Notes: generated by a model not told the origin, from the letters alone. Positions 1 through 9,102 are shown, counted from the stretch's first letter. The stretch: 64,000 nucleotides of DNA from Sphingomonas sp. IC-11 (GCF_021043365.1 NZ_JAJNDU010000001.1:830164-894163); one strand, 5' to 3'. Translations and numbers: made by a program.

Positions 1-85
1 CGGTTTCCGCAATGCTCATCGGCGAGGGCGGCAGTTCGCCAAACGGCGGCAAGGCGGCACGTTCCGCATCAGGAGATCGGGACAT
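1..85 (-). CDS. Possible 5' end of a gene cut by the window edge
   Basis: On the minus strand an ATG at 85 opens a frame that runs without a stop to the window edge (28 codons), starting MSRSPDAERAALPPFGELPP. It lies 16 bases past the stop of the phosphoesterase gene on the same strand, so it could be the next gene of the same operon. There is no convincing Shine-Dalgarno sequence before the ATG and I recognise no family. It could equally be non-coding. Confidence 0.3.
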   Translation of the reverse strand, partial: MSRSPDAERAALPPFGELPPSPMSIAET

Positions 86-101
86 TCAGGAGCAAGATCC
101 A

Positions 102-638
102 CTATGATGAGGCCGGTCGAACGGGCGGCACGCCACTGCGTTCCCGCGGGCGCGGCTTTGCCAGGAGATCGCTCATCGATACGGGCGCAAAATCATTGGC
201 ATCGACGCCCACGTCGAACTGGCGGCGCATAGGGGCCAGCCGGCCATGGCTATGCCCATGGAGATTGATGACGCCGCGGTGCTGGCCGTTCCACGAGCGA
301 AAGGGATAGTGACACAGAACGAGGCGATGTCCGTCGACCTCCAGTTCCGCATAGTCGGCCGTGCTTGCCCAGTGCCTGGCGGCGACCGTACCATCAGGAT
401 CGTTGTTGCCGCGGATGAGATGCTTGGTGCCGTTCAAGGCGGCGAGCAAAGCCGGAACATCTGATGCTCGCCGCGCAACATCGCCGAGGTGCCAGACAGT
501 ATCGCCCGGCTCGACAACAGCGTTCCAGCGCTGGATGAGCGCAGCGTCCATATCAGCGACGCTGCTGAAGGGGCGCCGCCAGATGTTGATCGTGCGATGG
601 TCGCCGAAGTGGGTGTCGGCGGTGAAGAAGATCGTCAT
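102..638 (-). CDS. Calcineurin-like metallophosphoesterase
   Basis: A 178-residue soluble protein with the metal-ligand motifs of the calcineurin-like phosphoesterase superfamily in order: DTHFGDH near the N-terminus (D-x-H), GDVA near residue 53, GNND near residue 78, a lone H near residue 110 and GHSHG near residue 127. It probably hydrolyses a phosphoester with two bound metal ions; the substrate cannot be told from sequence. It has no signal peptide. Its ATG overlaps the TGA of the upstream radical SAM gene (ATGA at 635-638), so the two are probably translationally coupled. Length fits the short cytoplasmic members of the family. The C-terminal tail is rich in Pro and Arg and is probably disordered. 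Confidence 0.85.
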   Translation of the reverse strand: MTIFFTADTHFGDHRTINIWRRPFSSVADMDAALIQRWNAVVEPGDTVWHLGDVARRASDVPALLAALNGTKHLIRGNNDPDGTVAARHWASTADYAELEVDGHRLVLCHYPFRSWNGQHRGVINLHGHSHGRLAPMRRQFDVGVDANDFAPVSMSDLLAKPRPRERSGVPPVRPASS

Positions 639-1732
639 GTCCAGTAGAGGATCCGCGCTGACGGAAGGACGCGAGCGATGTTATCCTCGAAGAACGTGCG
701 CAGCATCCGCATCGTCTCGGTATCATAGACCTGCTTTTCCCCGCCGAACTTCGTGCGCTTTGTGGTCCGGTGGCGGTAGCTCATGTCGAGCCCTGCGCCC
801 GGGTACCAGCTTTCCAGGATCGCCTTCGATCCCGGCGTGAAGCGGTGAGTGATCAATTCGACCGTCAGATCGAGCGATCCTGTATCGCCGAGAGCGGCAG
901 CGGCCTGCTCGATGAGCGTGCCGTACGCCTCCTCCCAGCCTTCCGCTGCAATGATGGGCGCAATCGTGAGACCCACGGCATAGCCGGCGCGCGCCATCCG
1001 GCCGAGTGCCGCCAGCCGGGCAGCAACCGGCGCCGTGCCCCCTTCGAAGCGCGCGAAGGCGGCGGGATTGATCGACGCGCGCATTCGGGTGCGGCCACCG
1101 TGATCGAGCGCCAGTAACGCCTCGACGTCGGCGAACTTGGTGGTGAAGCGGAGTTGCGCTGGCGCTTCCCAGCGCCCGAACCAGCGGATCGCAGCGGAGA
1201 GCGACCCGGTCAGCGGCTCCAGTGCAAGGGGGTCAGTATAGCAGGATGCTTCATAGGTGGTCCCTTCATGCGCCCTGAAACGACTGCGTGACGTGACGGT
1301 GCCTTGTCCGAGATAGGCTGGCACCCCTTCGAGTATCTCGTCCACGTTGGCGTACACACGCGTGATCGGCGGCCCCTTCAACGAGCCCGCAAGATAGCAA
1401 TAGCTGCAATGCGCCGGGCAGCCTTCTGCCAGGTCCACACGCCAGTCGGCACTGGGAGCGATGGGCTGAAGGCGGCGCTTCGATGGCGGCGCCACCACCA
1501 CCGCGAGGGTCGCCTTTGCCTCCGTGTAGGCGCGCCGGGGATCGGGCGCCAAATCGAGGTTCAGTCGATCACCGGCGAGTTCGACGATTGGGACGCCGAA
1601 GCTGGATGCCCGTTCCATGATCGCGCGTGCATGGTCGAACTGTCGTGCCGAGCGAGTGACAAGAAGCCGGTGAGGGCGCCATCCGGGACGGCCGCGCGGT
1701 TCGACTGAGGCAGCGGCAAGCGAGTCCATCAT
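635..1732 (-). CDS. SPL-family radical SAM protein
   Basis: A 365-residue protein with a radical SAM cluster motif C-x3-C-x2-C (CPAHCSYCYLAG, about 100-115 residues from the N-terminus), which would hold a [4Fe-4S] cluster for SAM cleavage. The overall layout (N-terminal extension of about 100 residues, then CxxxCxxC followed by an aromatic and a small residue) is that of spore photoproduct lyase-like proteins. This organism type does not sporulate, so the role is probably not spore photoproduct repair; the substrate is unknown. Three start codons are close together: TTG at 1738, ATG at 1732 and ATG at 1729. None has a clear ribosome site; I chose the first ATG. The stop overlaps the phosphoesterase start. 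Confidence 0.8.
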   Translation of the reverse strand: MMDSLAAASVEPRGRPGWRPHRLLVTRSARQFDHARAIMERASSFGVPIVELAGDRLNLDLAPDPRRAYTEAKATLAVVVAPPSKRRLQPIAPSADWRVDLAEGCPAHCSYCYLAGSLKGPPITRVYANVDEILEGVPAYLGQGTVTSRSRFRAHEGTTYEASCYTDPLALEPLTGSLSAAIRWFGRWEAPAQLRFTTKFADVEALLALDHGGRTRMRASINPAAFARFEGGTAPVAARLAALGRMARAGYAVGLTIAPIIAAEGWEEAYGTLIEQAAAALGDTGSLDLTVELITHRFTPGSKAILESWYPGAGLDMSYRHRTTKRTKFGGEKQVYDTETMRMLRTFFEDNIARVLPSARILYWT

Positions 1733-1881
1733 CGGCAAACGAGCGATCGGCTGACAGGTTCAGGGCGGGCGCGTTTGCGCGATTGCGCACCTATCGCGGA
1801 ACTTCGCCAAGCCGTGTCGCTTAAACACGCTGGATTGGCGGCTATCCGGTGTTAGGATCCGGCAACAAAGAGGAGAGACCG

Positions 1882-2223
1882 ATGGCGCGGACCGCAGAAA
1901 AGCGTGGCAAAGACGAAACCAAGGCGGCGGAAAAGAAGGTGAAGGCCACCGGGAAGCCTGCCGGCGGTGCTCGCGGCGGCATCACGGCTCCGGTGACGCC
2001 CTCCCCTGAACTGGCCGAAATCGTCGGCAAGAACGACCTGCCCCGCAGCGAAGTCGTCAGCAAGGTGTGGGATTACATCAAGAAAAACGATCTGCAGGAC
2101 GCCAAGGACCGCCGCCAGATCAACGCGGACGACAAGCTGGAGAAGATCTTCGGCAAGAAATCCGTGACTATGTTCGAGATGAACAAGCACCTCAGCAAGC
2201 ACCTGTCCGCCAAGAAGGACTGA
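1882..2223 (+). CDS. SWIB/MDM2 domain protein
   Basis: A 113-residue basic protein. The first 45 residues are a Lys/Ala-rich low-complexity arm. The remainder is a SWIB/MDM2 fold: it starts with a segment containing LAEIVGKNDLPRSEVVSKVW and continues with YIKKNDLQD, then KLEKIFGKKSVTMFEMNKHLSKHL. Such stand-alone SWIB proteins are common in alphaproteobacteria and chlamydiae and may act in chromatin or topoisomerase-related functions, but their role is not settled. I chose the ATG at 1882 because AGAGGAGAGA lies just before it; an upstream in-frame ATG at 1849 has no such site. It is a single gene facing away from the radical SAM operon. Confidence 0.85.
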   Translation: MARTAEKRGKDETKAAEKKVKATGKPAGGARGGITAPVTPSPELAEIVGKNDLPRSEVVSKVWDYIKKNDLQDAKDRRQINADDKLEKIFGKKSVTMFEMNKHLSKHLSAKKD

Positions 2224-2342
2224 ACGCCCGGATCGGCATCGCGCTTGATGAAACGCACCGTCAGTGCGGGGCGCGATCTCGACCACCGGTCATCTGCGTC
2301 ACGTCATCCGACGCTACGTTCGGCCGGTGGCCAAGTTCGATG

Positions 2343-2810
2343 TCAGCCGGTGCGTACGGTCGGCAGGTTCCGGATAGGAAAGTTCACTGATCGCGCGATG
2401 AAGCACATGGCGTGCGCTTTATCGTGAAGGGCCACGGCGAGCTCGGGATCTGATCCGGCGGCGATGGTGACGCACGGACGCAGGGTGACGCTCTCGAACT
2501 GACCCGCCCCACCGGCCTCCTCGACCATCAGGCCCTCGGGCTGATCCGTGTAGCCCTGAACGATCACGCCAGCCTCTGCGCAGAGGCCAAGGTACCAGAG
2601 CTTGTGACAGGCCGCGATTGACGCAACGAGCAACTCCTCCGGATTCCAGCATGTTGGGTCTCCGCGGAAGCTGGGATCTGATGATCCGTTGATCGGTGGC
2701 TTGGCCCCGGCGGATATCCGGTGTTCTCGCCCGTACCCGGACAAGGTGCGTGTGCCCTCACCGCGGTTGCCGGTCCATTCCAGGTTAAGCACATAGCGGT
2801 GGATCTTCAC
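2343..2810 (-). CDS. OsmC family protein
   Basis: A 155-residue OsmC/Ohr-type protein, a family whose members reduce organic hydroperoxides using two cysteines. The first conserved cysteine region is visible (DPTCWNPEELLVASIAACHK, with the usual NPEELL and AACH), and the second Cys lies near the C-terminus in KAHAMCFIARS. I chose the GTG at 2810 because AGGAGG sits seven bases upstream, and because the sequence from that point (VKIHRYVLNLEW) is where family similarity begins. A longer frame from 2885 adds 25 residues of unlikely sequence. It is a single gene; role in oxidant defence is inferred from the family. Confidence 0.85.
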   Translation of the reverse strand: MKIHRYVLNLEWTGNRGEGTRTLSGYGREHRISAGAKPPINGSSDPSFRGDPTCWNPEELLVASIAACHKLWYLGLCAEAGVIVQGYTDQPEGLMVEEAGGAGQFESVTLRPCVTIAAGSDPELAVALHDKAHAMCFIARSVNFPIRNLPTVRTG

Positions 2811-2899
2811 CTCAGGCCCTCCTGTATGCAGTTCGCATGGAGATGGTCCAACTCTATCAGCCTTCGCGGCGGCGAAAAGGTTCACCGCGCCTGGTAAGC

Positions 2900-3562
2900 T
2901 CAGACGCGAAGTCCATGCAGAATGACGTCGATCACGGAGTGAGCGAAATCGCGCTCGAACTCAGGGCCATTCAGCTTCTCGCCCATGATGTTCGCGAAGA
3001 CCACGCGTGACGAGAACAGGTAATTACACGCGCCGACAATCATGTAGTAGATATGGTCAGGATCGATCGGGCGCAGCTGTCCGGCTGCGATGCCGTCCTC
3101 TACAATCCGTCGCTGCGCGTCGATCAGCGGCGTGACGAAGCTCGTCTTGATCTGCTCCGAAGCCTCCGTGCGGGACTCCCGCAACAGGTGATTGAGCAAG
3201 CCGACAAGATACGGATAGCGGCTATAGGTCCGGGCAATCCCGTTGATGTGAAGCTTGAGCTTGGAAAGTGGATCGAGCTCGAGGGTGTTCAGCGCCTCCA
3301 ATTGGGCGAGCGAACGCGCCGTGTCCCGCTCCACCAGCGCCAGCAGCAGCCCTTCCTTGCCGCCGAAATAATATTTGACCAACGGCGCAGTGACGCCGGC
3401 CCGACGAGCGATGGCATGCAGCGACACATCGGGCGTGCCGAGTTCGATCATCAGATCGCTGGCTGCCTGCAGCAGGAGATCGCGGGCCAGTGGCGCGGCG
3501 CGGCCGGAACCGGTCAACGCAAGCTCAGTGCTTTCCTGCTGAGCATGAACGAGCTTGCTCAC
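2900..3562 (-). CDS. TetR family transcriptional regulator
   Basis: A 220-residue regulator with a TetR-type N-terminal helix-turn-helix at about residues 30-75 (ending APLVKYYFGGKEGLL, the typical recognition helix followed by the hinge) and a helical ligand-binding domain after it. The start is a GTG whose bases overlap the TGA of the CoA-transferase gene (GTGA at 3559-3562), so both genes are read from one message. The simplest reading is that it controls its own operon in answer to a CoA-thioester or the free acid. Ligand unknown. Confidence 0.85.
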   Translation of the reverse strand: MSKLVHAQQESTELALTGSGRAAPLARDLLLQAASDLMIELGTPDVSLHAIARRAGVTAPLVKYYFGGKEGLLLALVERDTARSLAQLEALNTLELDPLSKLKLHINGIARTYSRYPYLVGLLNHLLRESRTEASEQIKTSFVTPLIDAQRRIVEDGIAAGQLRPIDPDHIYYMIVGACNYLFSSRVVFANIMGEKLNGPEFERDFAHSVIDVILHGLRV

Positions 3563-4725
3563 GCGGCACTTCCACCGGGGCCGACCTTGAGCTCGGCGCG
3601 GATTGCTGCCCCGTCAGCATCAAGGGCCGGGGCGCGGCGAAGCGCCGGGCGAGGTACACCGAAGTCGATGGGGGATGCGGGCACCCTGATCGTTTCTCCG
3701 GCCTCGTCGGCAACGTCAACATAGCAGCCGGCGGCGTTCGCCTGTGCATCCTGTGTTGCCTGCGCCACGGACAGGACGGGAGAGAAGACCAGCTTCTCCC
3801 TTGTCAAAACGGCACGCGCTTCCTCCCAGGTCATTTGCCCAAAGGCTTCGTCCAGTAGCGCCACTACTTCCGCCGCATTGGTACGACGGGCGCGGATGGA
3901 GTTGAAGCGGGGATCATCGACCAGATCAGTCCGGCCGATCGCGGCGGCGAAGCGTGGCCAGTCATCCGCCCCTTGCCGAGGGACGGCGACGAACCACTGG
4001 TCATCGGAGGTCTTGAAGAAATTGTTGAGCGGATTTTGCGCCTGGGCACGAGGGCGAGGGGACGCGAGCTTGCCGAGCTGCAACTGAACCGAATGTTCGC
4101 TGCTCGCGGCATAGATGCCCATGCGGAGCAGCGAGGTTTCGATCTTCTGACCCTCACCAGTCCGCTCGCGGTGGAACAGGGCGGCCATGATCCCGGCGGC
4201 GAGCCCCATGGCGGACATGTGATCACCGATGCCCGTGCGCAACTGGGCTGGATCGCCGCCCTTCACCGTGGTCAGCCAGCAAAGCCCTGATCGTGCCCAA
4301 AAGGCGGTGATGTCGAAGCCCGGCTTGTCCGCATCCACGCCCACTGGGCCATATCCGGTGAAGTTCGCGAAGATCAGATCCGGCTTGATGGCGCGAAGTT
4401 GCTCCCACGAAATGCCGAGCCGCTCCAGGCTTTGCGGTCGCGTATTCGTGACAAACACGTCGGCGGTGGCAAGCAGGCGGCGCAACACCTCTGCGTCGTC
4501 CGGAGTGGACAAGTCGAGAACAATCGAGCGTTTGCCGCGATTGTCGTTCTCGAAAACGCGGTTCTCGGCATCGTCACGGCCGACCGACGCATAGAAAGTG
4601 CGGATCGGATCGCCCCCGGGCGCCTCCACCTTGATCACCTCCGCGCCCCAATCCGCCAGTAAAGCGGCCGCGCCGGGCCCAGCGACATAGGTGGCCAGCT
4701 CCACCACCCGAATGCCTTGCAACAC
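3559..4725 (-). CDS. CaiB/BaiF family (class III) CoA-transferase
   Basis: A 388-residue protein with the class III CoA-transferase pattern: N-terminal GIRVVELATYVAGPG, ALLADWGAEVIKVEAP, then DNRGKRSIVLDL, FVTNTRPQSLERLG, and GDHMSAMGLAAG containing the aspartate expected to form the acyl-enzyme. Such enzymes move CoA between carboxylic acids in catabolic routes for carnitine, bile acids, 2-methyl acids or aromatics; the substrate here is unknown. It starts with GTG at 4725, preceded by GGGGAGA. It is the first gene of a two-gene operon with the TetR regulator and is a paralogue of the protein at 6706-7908. Confidence 0.88.
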   Translation of the reverse strand: MLQGIRVVELATYVAGPGAAALLADWGAEVIKVEAPGGDPIRTFYASVGRDDAENRVFENDNRGKRSIVLDLSTPDDAEVLRRLLATADVFVTNTRPQSLERLGISWEQLRAIKPDLIFANFTGYGPVGVDADKPGFDITAFWARSGLCWLTTVKGGDPAQLRTGIGDHMSAMGLAAGIMAALFHRERTGEGQKIETSLLRMGIYAASSEHSVQLQLGKLASPRPRAQAQNPLNNFFKTSDDQWFVAVPRQGADDWPRFAAAIGRTDLVDDPRFNSIRARRTNAAEVVALLDEAFGQMTWEEARAVLTREKLVFSPVLSVAQATQDAQANAAGCYVDVADEAGETIRVPASPIDFGVPRPALRRAPALDADGAAIRAELKVGPGGSAA

Positions 4726-4791
4726 TATCCGTCTCCCCGATCAGCCGCGACCATCTGCCCCAACAAAGGCGTGCCGCGTGTTTAACTGTTC

Positions 4792-4820
4792 TCGTAACCC
4801 GCCAATTTACGATCGTTCAA
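4792..4820 (-). promoter_or_regulatory. Candidate promoter for the CoA-transferase/TetR operon
   Basis: On the minus strand TTGAAC (4815-4820) and TTACGA (4792-4797) are separated by 17 bases, about 70 bases before the GTG start at 4725. The palindrome ACGATCGT (4809-4816) overlaps the -35 element and could be an operator for the co-transcribed TetR protein. The -10 match is weak, so this is tentative. Confidence 0.3.
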
Positions 4821-4927
4821 GGGGAGCGGTGGACCCGATGCGACGGGACAAGGCGCGGCGGCGCGACGGACTGAGCGGGATGCAGGAAGTGGACGTTCGT
4901 CGTTCCAGCATTGCGAGTTACGGGGTG

Positions 4928-4952
4928 GCAGCGCGCCACTCGGGCGCGCTGC
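4928..4952 (-). terminator. Hairpin after the S10 peptidase gene
   Basis: A perfect 10-bp stem (GCAGCGCGCC paired with GGCGCGCTGC) with a 5-base loop lies 12 bases past the stop of the peptidase gene on its strand. There is no run of T after it, so it may be a weak or Rho-assisted terminator or a 3' stabiliser. Confidence 0.5.
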
Positions 4953-4963
4953 GGGCCTGTCGA

Positions 4964-6616
4964 TCAGTTCGGCGTCTGGCCGGTCACCGTGCCGGCCTGC
5001 CCTGAGGGTGGCACAGGCGGGGTTGCGGAGCGGGCATCGCTCACCGCTTCGTCATACCAGCCGGCCAGATCGCGCTTCATCTGACGCAGCGCGTCCGGGT
5101 TCAGATACGTCATATGCCCGGCGGGATAGTAGGTGTACGTCAGGTTCGCTTGAAGCGCCGCCTCCAGCATCATGTGGCCAAGATCGTTCTCGGTGCCGAA
5201 GAAGGGCGTGGCCATGTCGTAATAGCCGTTCAGCGAAAGCACCTTGAGATACGGATTGGTACGCATCGCGGCGGCGAGATCGATCGCGGTATTAGGATTG
5301 TTCTGGCTGCCATAGCCGCCACCCGGTGCCTTATGCGCCCAGTTCCACTTCCAACCGGCGCCGTCGCGGGCCGACAAGCGGTACGGCAGGTCGGTCTTGT
5401 AGCCGAGCGTCGAGTGCACATAGTCCTGGAACGAGGCAATGTACGCGCCTGATACCGCGTCCGACGACGCATCGGTTTCGGGGCGCTCACCCGCCGCATC
5501 GGTGTCCACGCCGAGGTAACGAGAATCGAACCGGCCGACCGTGCGGTTTGACCCGCGCAGCAATTCCTTCTGAAAGCGCGGAAGATCGATCCGCAGGTTT
5601 GCCCGCTTGATGAAGTCGGGGCTGAGCCCGGTCAGCTGGCTCATCTGCTCGGCAACCTGATCGCGCTCCTGCGGAGAGATCAGCTGGCCCTTGGCGAGCG
5701 CGGCCATGTACGGCCCGGTGGCAAAGGCGCGCGCCTGAGCGACAATCGTGGCGACGTCTGCCGGGCGGTTCTGCAGGCGATTATGATACCAGGCAGTCGC
5801 GGCGTAGCTGGGCAGATAATTGATATAGACCTGGTCCAGACCCGGCTGGCGATAGCCGTAGTTCATGATCGAGCTGAGCAGCATCACGCCGTTCAGCGCC
5901 ATGCCGCGGTCCTGCAGCTGATAAGCCAGAGCGCCAGCGCGCAGCGTGCCGTAGCTTTCGCCCAGGATGAACTTGGGACTCATCCAGCGGCCGTATTTGG
6001 TCACGTAGCGCATGATCGCGCGGGCGAAAACGTCGACGTCCTCGTCCACGCCATAGAAGTCGCCCGGCTTCGCATCACCCAGGGGGCGCGAATAGCCCGA
6101 GCCGATCGCGTCGAGGAAGACGAGGTCGGTCTTGTCGAGCAGCGAATCCGGGTTCGGCCCGACATCATAGGGCGCGGGGCGCACGAACTCAGGGCTGGTG
6201 GTGCGAATGCGGACGGGCGCGAACGATCCCATGCGGAGCCAGAAGGAGGGCGAGCCCGGACCACCGTTGAACAGGAACGTGATCGGCCGCTTCGTGCCCG
6301 GCTTCGTCCCGTCCAGCGTATAGGCGGTGTAGAACATCGAGGCGGTCGGCTTCCCCTCGTTGTCACGCGTTGTCAGCGTGCCGGCCGATGCGACGTAATT
6401 GTAGCGCTTGCCGTTGATCGTGACGCTGTCGCGGGTGCGAGTCTCGGTCTCTTCGATCGGCGCCTTGGCCCAGGCAGCTTCCGCCTCGGCCTTCACCGCC
6501 TCGGCGTGCGTGCGTGCGGGCGGCTGCTTAGCGTCAGGCTTTTCCTGGGCGGCGAGGGGGGCGGAAAGCGCGGAGCTGGCGATGAGCGCGAGAAGGAAGT
6601 GCTTGGTCACGAACAA
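4964..6616 (-). CDS. Secreted S10 family serine carboxypeptidase homologue
   Basis: A 550-residue protein with an N-terminal signal peptide (hydrophobic LLALIASSALSAPLAAQ, cleavage after AAQ around residue 24). The alpha/beta-hydrolase triad of S10 peptidases is visible: Ser221 in GESYG, Asp467 in NGYYD and His501 in AGHMTYLN, with the oxyanion region NGGPGSPS at 117-124. It probably removes C-terminal residues from peptides in the periplasm or outside. The frame opens at a TTG (6616); a GTG at 6610 is an equally good start and neither has a clear ribosome site. It is a single gene. A Pro/Gly/Thr-rich tail follows the catalytic domain. Confidence 0.85.
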   Translation of the reverse strand: MFVTKHFLLALIASSALSAPLAAQEKPDAKQPPARTHAEAVKAEAEAAWAKAPIEETETRTRDSVTINGKRYNYVASAGTLTTRDNEGKPTASMFYTAYTLDGTKPGTKRPITFLFNGGPGSPSFWLRMGSFAPVRIRTTSPEFVRPAPYDVGPNPDSLLDKTDLVFLDAIGSGYSRPLGDAKPGDFYGVDEDVDVFARAIMRYVTKYGRWMSPKFILGESYGTLRAGALAYQLQDRGMALNGVMLLSSIMNYGYRQPGLDQVYINYLPSYAATAWYHNRLQNRPADVATIVAQARAFATGPYMAALAKGQLISPQERDQVAEQMSQLTGLSPDFIKRANLRIDLPRFQKELLRGSNRTVGRFDSRYLGVDTDAAGERPETDASSDAVSGAYIASFQDYVHSTLGYKTDLPYRLSARDGAGWKWNWAHKAPGGGYGSQNNPNTAIDLAAAMRTNPYLKVLSLNGYYDMATPFFGTENDLGHMMLEAALQANLTYTYYPAGHMTYLNPDALRQMKRDLAGWYDEAVSDARSATPPVPPSGQAGTVTGQTPN

Positions 6617-6705
6617 CTCATTTTTGCGGGAGATAGGACATCATGTTTGACCTGTTCCCGCTCACGCGCAACCGCTCAGGTGACCAAGGCACATTCGTAT
6701 TTGTT

Positions 6706-7908
6706 TTAGCGCCCAGAACCTCCGGCAATACCGGCGTCGAACAGCCGCGCGATCTCACCCGATGACAGGCCGAGGGTTTCGGCGAGCACCTGTTCGCTGT
6801 GCTGGCCGTTGCGCGGCGCGGGAGCGGGTGGGCGGCGTTCCTCGCCCGGCAGCGTGGCGAAGGCACCGACCGCGGGATAGCGCGTGCCGCTGGGATCGTC
6901 GGCGGTGCCGAAGATCGGGTTTTCGGTGACGAGGCGGGGATCGCGCACCGCATCGGCCATGGTGCCGTAGGCGGAGTGGACGATGCCGCCGGCGTCGAAG
7001 GCGGCGGCTAGATCGGCATGATCGCGCGCGGCGATCGCAGCCTCGAACAGCGGAAACAGCGCATCGCGGTGGGTGAAGCGCAGGCCATCGTCATTTGCGA
7101 AGCTGACGCCGCGTTCCGCCTCGACGCGCGCGATCGCGTCGCGGAGGTTCAGCGCTGCAATGAGGTTCGCCCACTGGCGATGGGTGACGACGACAAGCAT
7201 CGTCCGCTTTCCATCGCGCGTCGTGAAATCGCGCCCGAACAGGCCGAAGACGGTGTTGCCCAGGCGCGGGCGGTCAGCGCCGGTGTCCATCACCTCGGCG
7301 ATACCGCCGAGATTGGCGACGGTGCCGATTGCGACGTCCGACAAGGGCACGCGGATCTCGCCACCTTCGCCGGTGGCGTCGCGGCGGCGCAGCGCGGCCA
7401 TCAGCGCGAAGGCAGCATAGGCGCCGGTCAGCAGATCCCAGGCGGGGAGGACGTGGTTTACCGGGTCCGGACCCGGCCCGGTCAGCATCGGATAGCCGAC
7501 CGCGTTGTTGACGGTATAGTCAAGCGCCGGGCTGCCGTCGGGCCAGCCCATCACGCGCACGGTGATGAGATCGGGGCGGCCCTGCGCCAGCGTCTCATGG
7601 GCGAGGAAGCCCTTTACCGGAAAGTTCGTGACGAACTGCCCGGTCGCGCGGACCAGCGCCTGCAGCAATTCGCGCCCCTCCGGCCGGCCGAGATCGAGCG
7701 CGAGGCTCTTCTTGGCGCGGTTGAGGTTCTCCCAATAGAGTGAGTCGCCCTTCTGCGTGACCGGCCAGCGGCGGAAATCAGGGCCGCCGCCGATCTGGTC
7801 CACGCGGATCACCTCCGCCCCCATCTGCGCGAGATAGAGCCCGGCGGTGGGCGAGGCGACGAAGGACGACGCCTCGATCACGGTCAGGCCGGGGAGGAGG
7901 TTGTACAT
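6706..7908 (-). CDS. CaiB/BaiF family (class III) CoA-transferase
   Basis: A 400-residue class III CoA-transferase: GLTVIEASSFVASPTAGLYL, GAEVIRVDQIGGGPDFRRWP, LNRAKKSLALDLGRPEGREL and, in the middle, AWDLLTGAYAAFALMAAL, where the aspartate is the likely acyl-enzyme residue. Last gene of a three-gene operon (SDR, acyl-CoA dehydrogenase, this gene): its ATG is one base past the TGA of the dehydrogenase. In such an operon it would charge the incoming acid with CoA or recycle CoA from a product before or after dehydrogenation. The substrate is unknown. Confidence 0.88.
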   Translation of the reverse strand: MYNLLPGLTVIEASSFVASPTAGLYLAQMGAEVIRVDQIGGGPDFRRWPVTQKGDSLYWENLNRAKKSLALDLGRPEGRELLQALVRATGQFVTNFPVKGFLAHETLAQGRPDLITVRVMGWPDGSPALDYTVNNAVGYPMLTGPGPDPVNHVLPAWDLLTGAYAAFALMAALRRRDATGEGGEIRVPLSDVAIGTVANLGGIAEVMDTGADRPRLGNTVFGLFGRDFTTRDGKRTMLVVVTHRQWANLIAALNLRDAIARVEAERGVSFANDDGLRFTHRDALFPLFEAAIAARDHADLAAAFDAGGIVHSAYGTMADAVRDPRLVTENPIFGTADDPSGTRYPAVGAFATLPGEERRPPAPAPRNGQHSEQVLAETLGLSSGEIARLFDAGIAGGSGR

Positions 7909-7909
7909 C

Positions 7910-9091
7910 TCAATTCACTCCGGCGTTGAACTCGCGCAGCATGTGCTTGGCGATCTGGAGCTGGAGGATCTGGGTGGTGCCTTCGTAGATGCGATAGACG
8001 CGCGCATCGCGGAAGAAGCGCTCCGCCTCATATTCGGCGAGATAGCCGGCACCGCCATAGACCTGCACCACGCGATCGACGATCCGGCCGCATGCCTCGG
8101 AGGCGAAGACCTTGGCGGCGGCGGCCTTGCGCAGCACGTTCTCGCCAGCGTCCGCGCGGCGCGCCGCGTCTTCCAGCATCGTCGTCGCGGCGTAGATCTC
8201 GATATCGCTGTCGGCCAGCATCTGCTGGATCAGCTGGAAATTCGCGATCGGCTCGCCGAACGCCTTGCGCTCGTTGGCGTAACGGAGCGCCGAATCGAGC
8301 GCGCGCTGGGCATAGCCGATCGAGGCGGCGGCGACCGAGAGGCGGCCGTTGTCGAGGCTCTTCATCGCGGTGATGAAGCCCTTGCCTTCCTCGCCGCCGA
8401 GCAACGCGTCCGCGGGCAGGTGCACGTCCTCGAGGATGATGTCGGCGATGTGGCTCGCAGCCTGGCCCATCTTCTTGTCGGACTTGCCGACGCTGACGCC
8501 CGGTGTGTTCATCGGGACGATGAAGGCCGAGACGTGCGCGTTCTTCGGCAGCGGCTCCTTCGAGGTGCGCGCCATGATCAGCGCCACCTCCGCCTGCGGC
8601 GCGTTGGTGATGTAGCGCTTCGTGCCGTTCAGCACCCAGCCGCCATCGCTGCTGCGGACCGCCATCGTCTGCATGCCGGCTGAATCGCTGCCGGAGCCTG
8701 GCTCGGTCAGGCCGAAGGAGGTGATCGTGCCGGCGGCGAGCTTGGGCAGCCATTCCTGCCGCTGCGCCTCGGTCGCGCCGTTCTTCATAGCCGAGGTGAA
8801 CATGCCGATCGTGATCGAGATGATCGAGCGGAAGCACGGCATGGCATAGGCCAGTTCGCGGATCGTGCGCGTGTACTGGGAGATGTTCATCCCCGCGCCG
8901 CCATATTCCTCCGGGATGGTGATGCCGAACAGGCCCATCTCGCGCAGCTCGTCGATGATCTCGGGCGGGATGCAGTCGCTCTCGATGATGTCGCGTTCGG
9001 CCGGGATCAGCCGATCACGCACGTAGCGGCGCAGCTGATCGATGAACTGTTCGAACGTCTCGGCATCCATGCCGGGGTTGAGATTGGACAT
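7910..9091 (-). CDS. Acyl-CoA dehydrogenase
   Basis: A 393-residue FAD-dependent acyl-CoA dehydrogenase that would introduce a 2,3 double bond in a CoA-ester. FAD and substrate motifs are seen: LTEPGSGSD at about 130, the ERKAFGEPIANFQ segment, and the catalytic Glu (about residue 370) in YEGTTQI near the C-terminus. The start is the ATG at 9091 (MSNLNPGMDAETF); an open frame continues upstream but it lies inside the SDR gene. It is 11 bases after the SDR stop and 1 base before the CoA-transferase start, so the three genes form one operon. Confidence 0.92.
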   Translation of the reverse strand: MSNLNPGMDAETFEQFIDQLRRYVRDRLIPAERDIIESDCIPPEIIDELREMGLFGITIPEEYGGAGMNISQYTRTIRELAYAMPCFRSIISITIGMFTSAMKNGATEAQRQEWLPKLAAGTITSFGLTEPGSGSDSAGMQTMAVRSSDGGWVLNGTKRYITNAPQAEVALIMARTSKEPLPKNAHVSAFIVPMNTPGVSVGKSDKKMGQAASHIADIILEDVHLPADALLGGEEGKGFITAMKSLDNGRLSVAAASIGYAQRALDSALRYANERKAFGEPIANFQLIQQMLADSDIEIYAATTMLEDAARRADAGENVLRKAAAAKVFASEACGRIVDRVVQVYGGAGYLAEYEAERFFRDARVYRIYEGTTQILQLQIAKHMLREFNAGVN

Positions 9092-9102
9092 GGGCAGTGG
9101 CC

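Noticed and set aside
5783..6709. A 308-codon plus-strand frame over the S10 peptidase gene
   Set aside because: The opposite strand shows the full Ser-Asp-His triad; this frame is Arg/Ala-rich noise.
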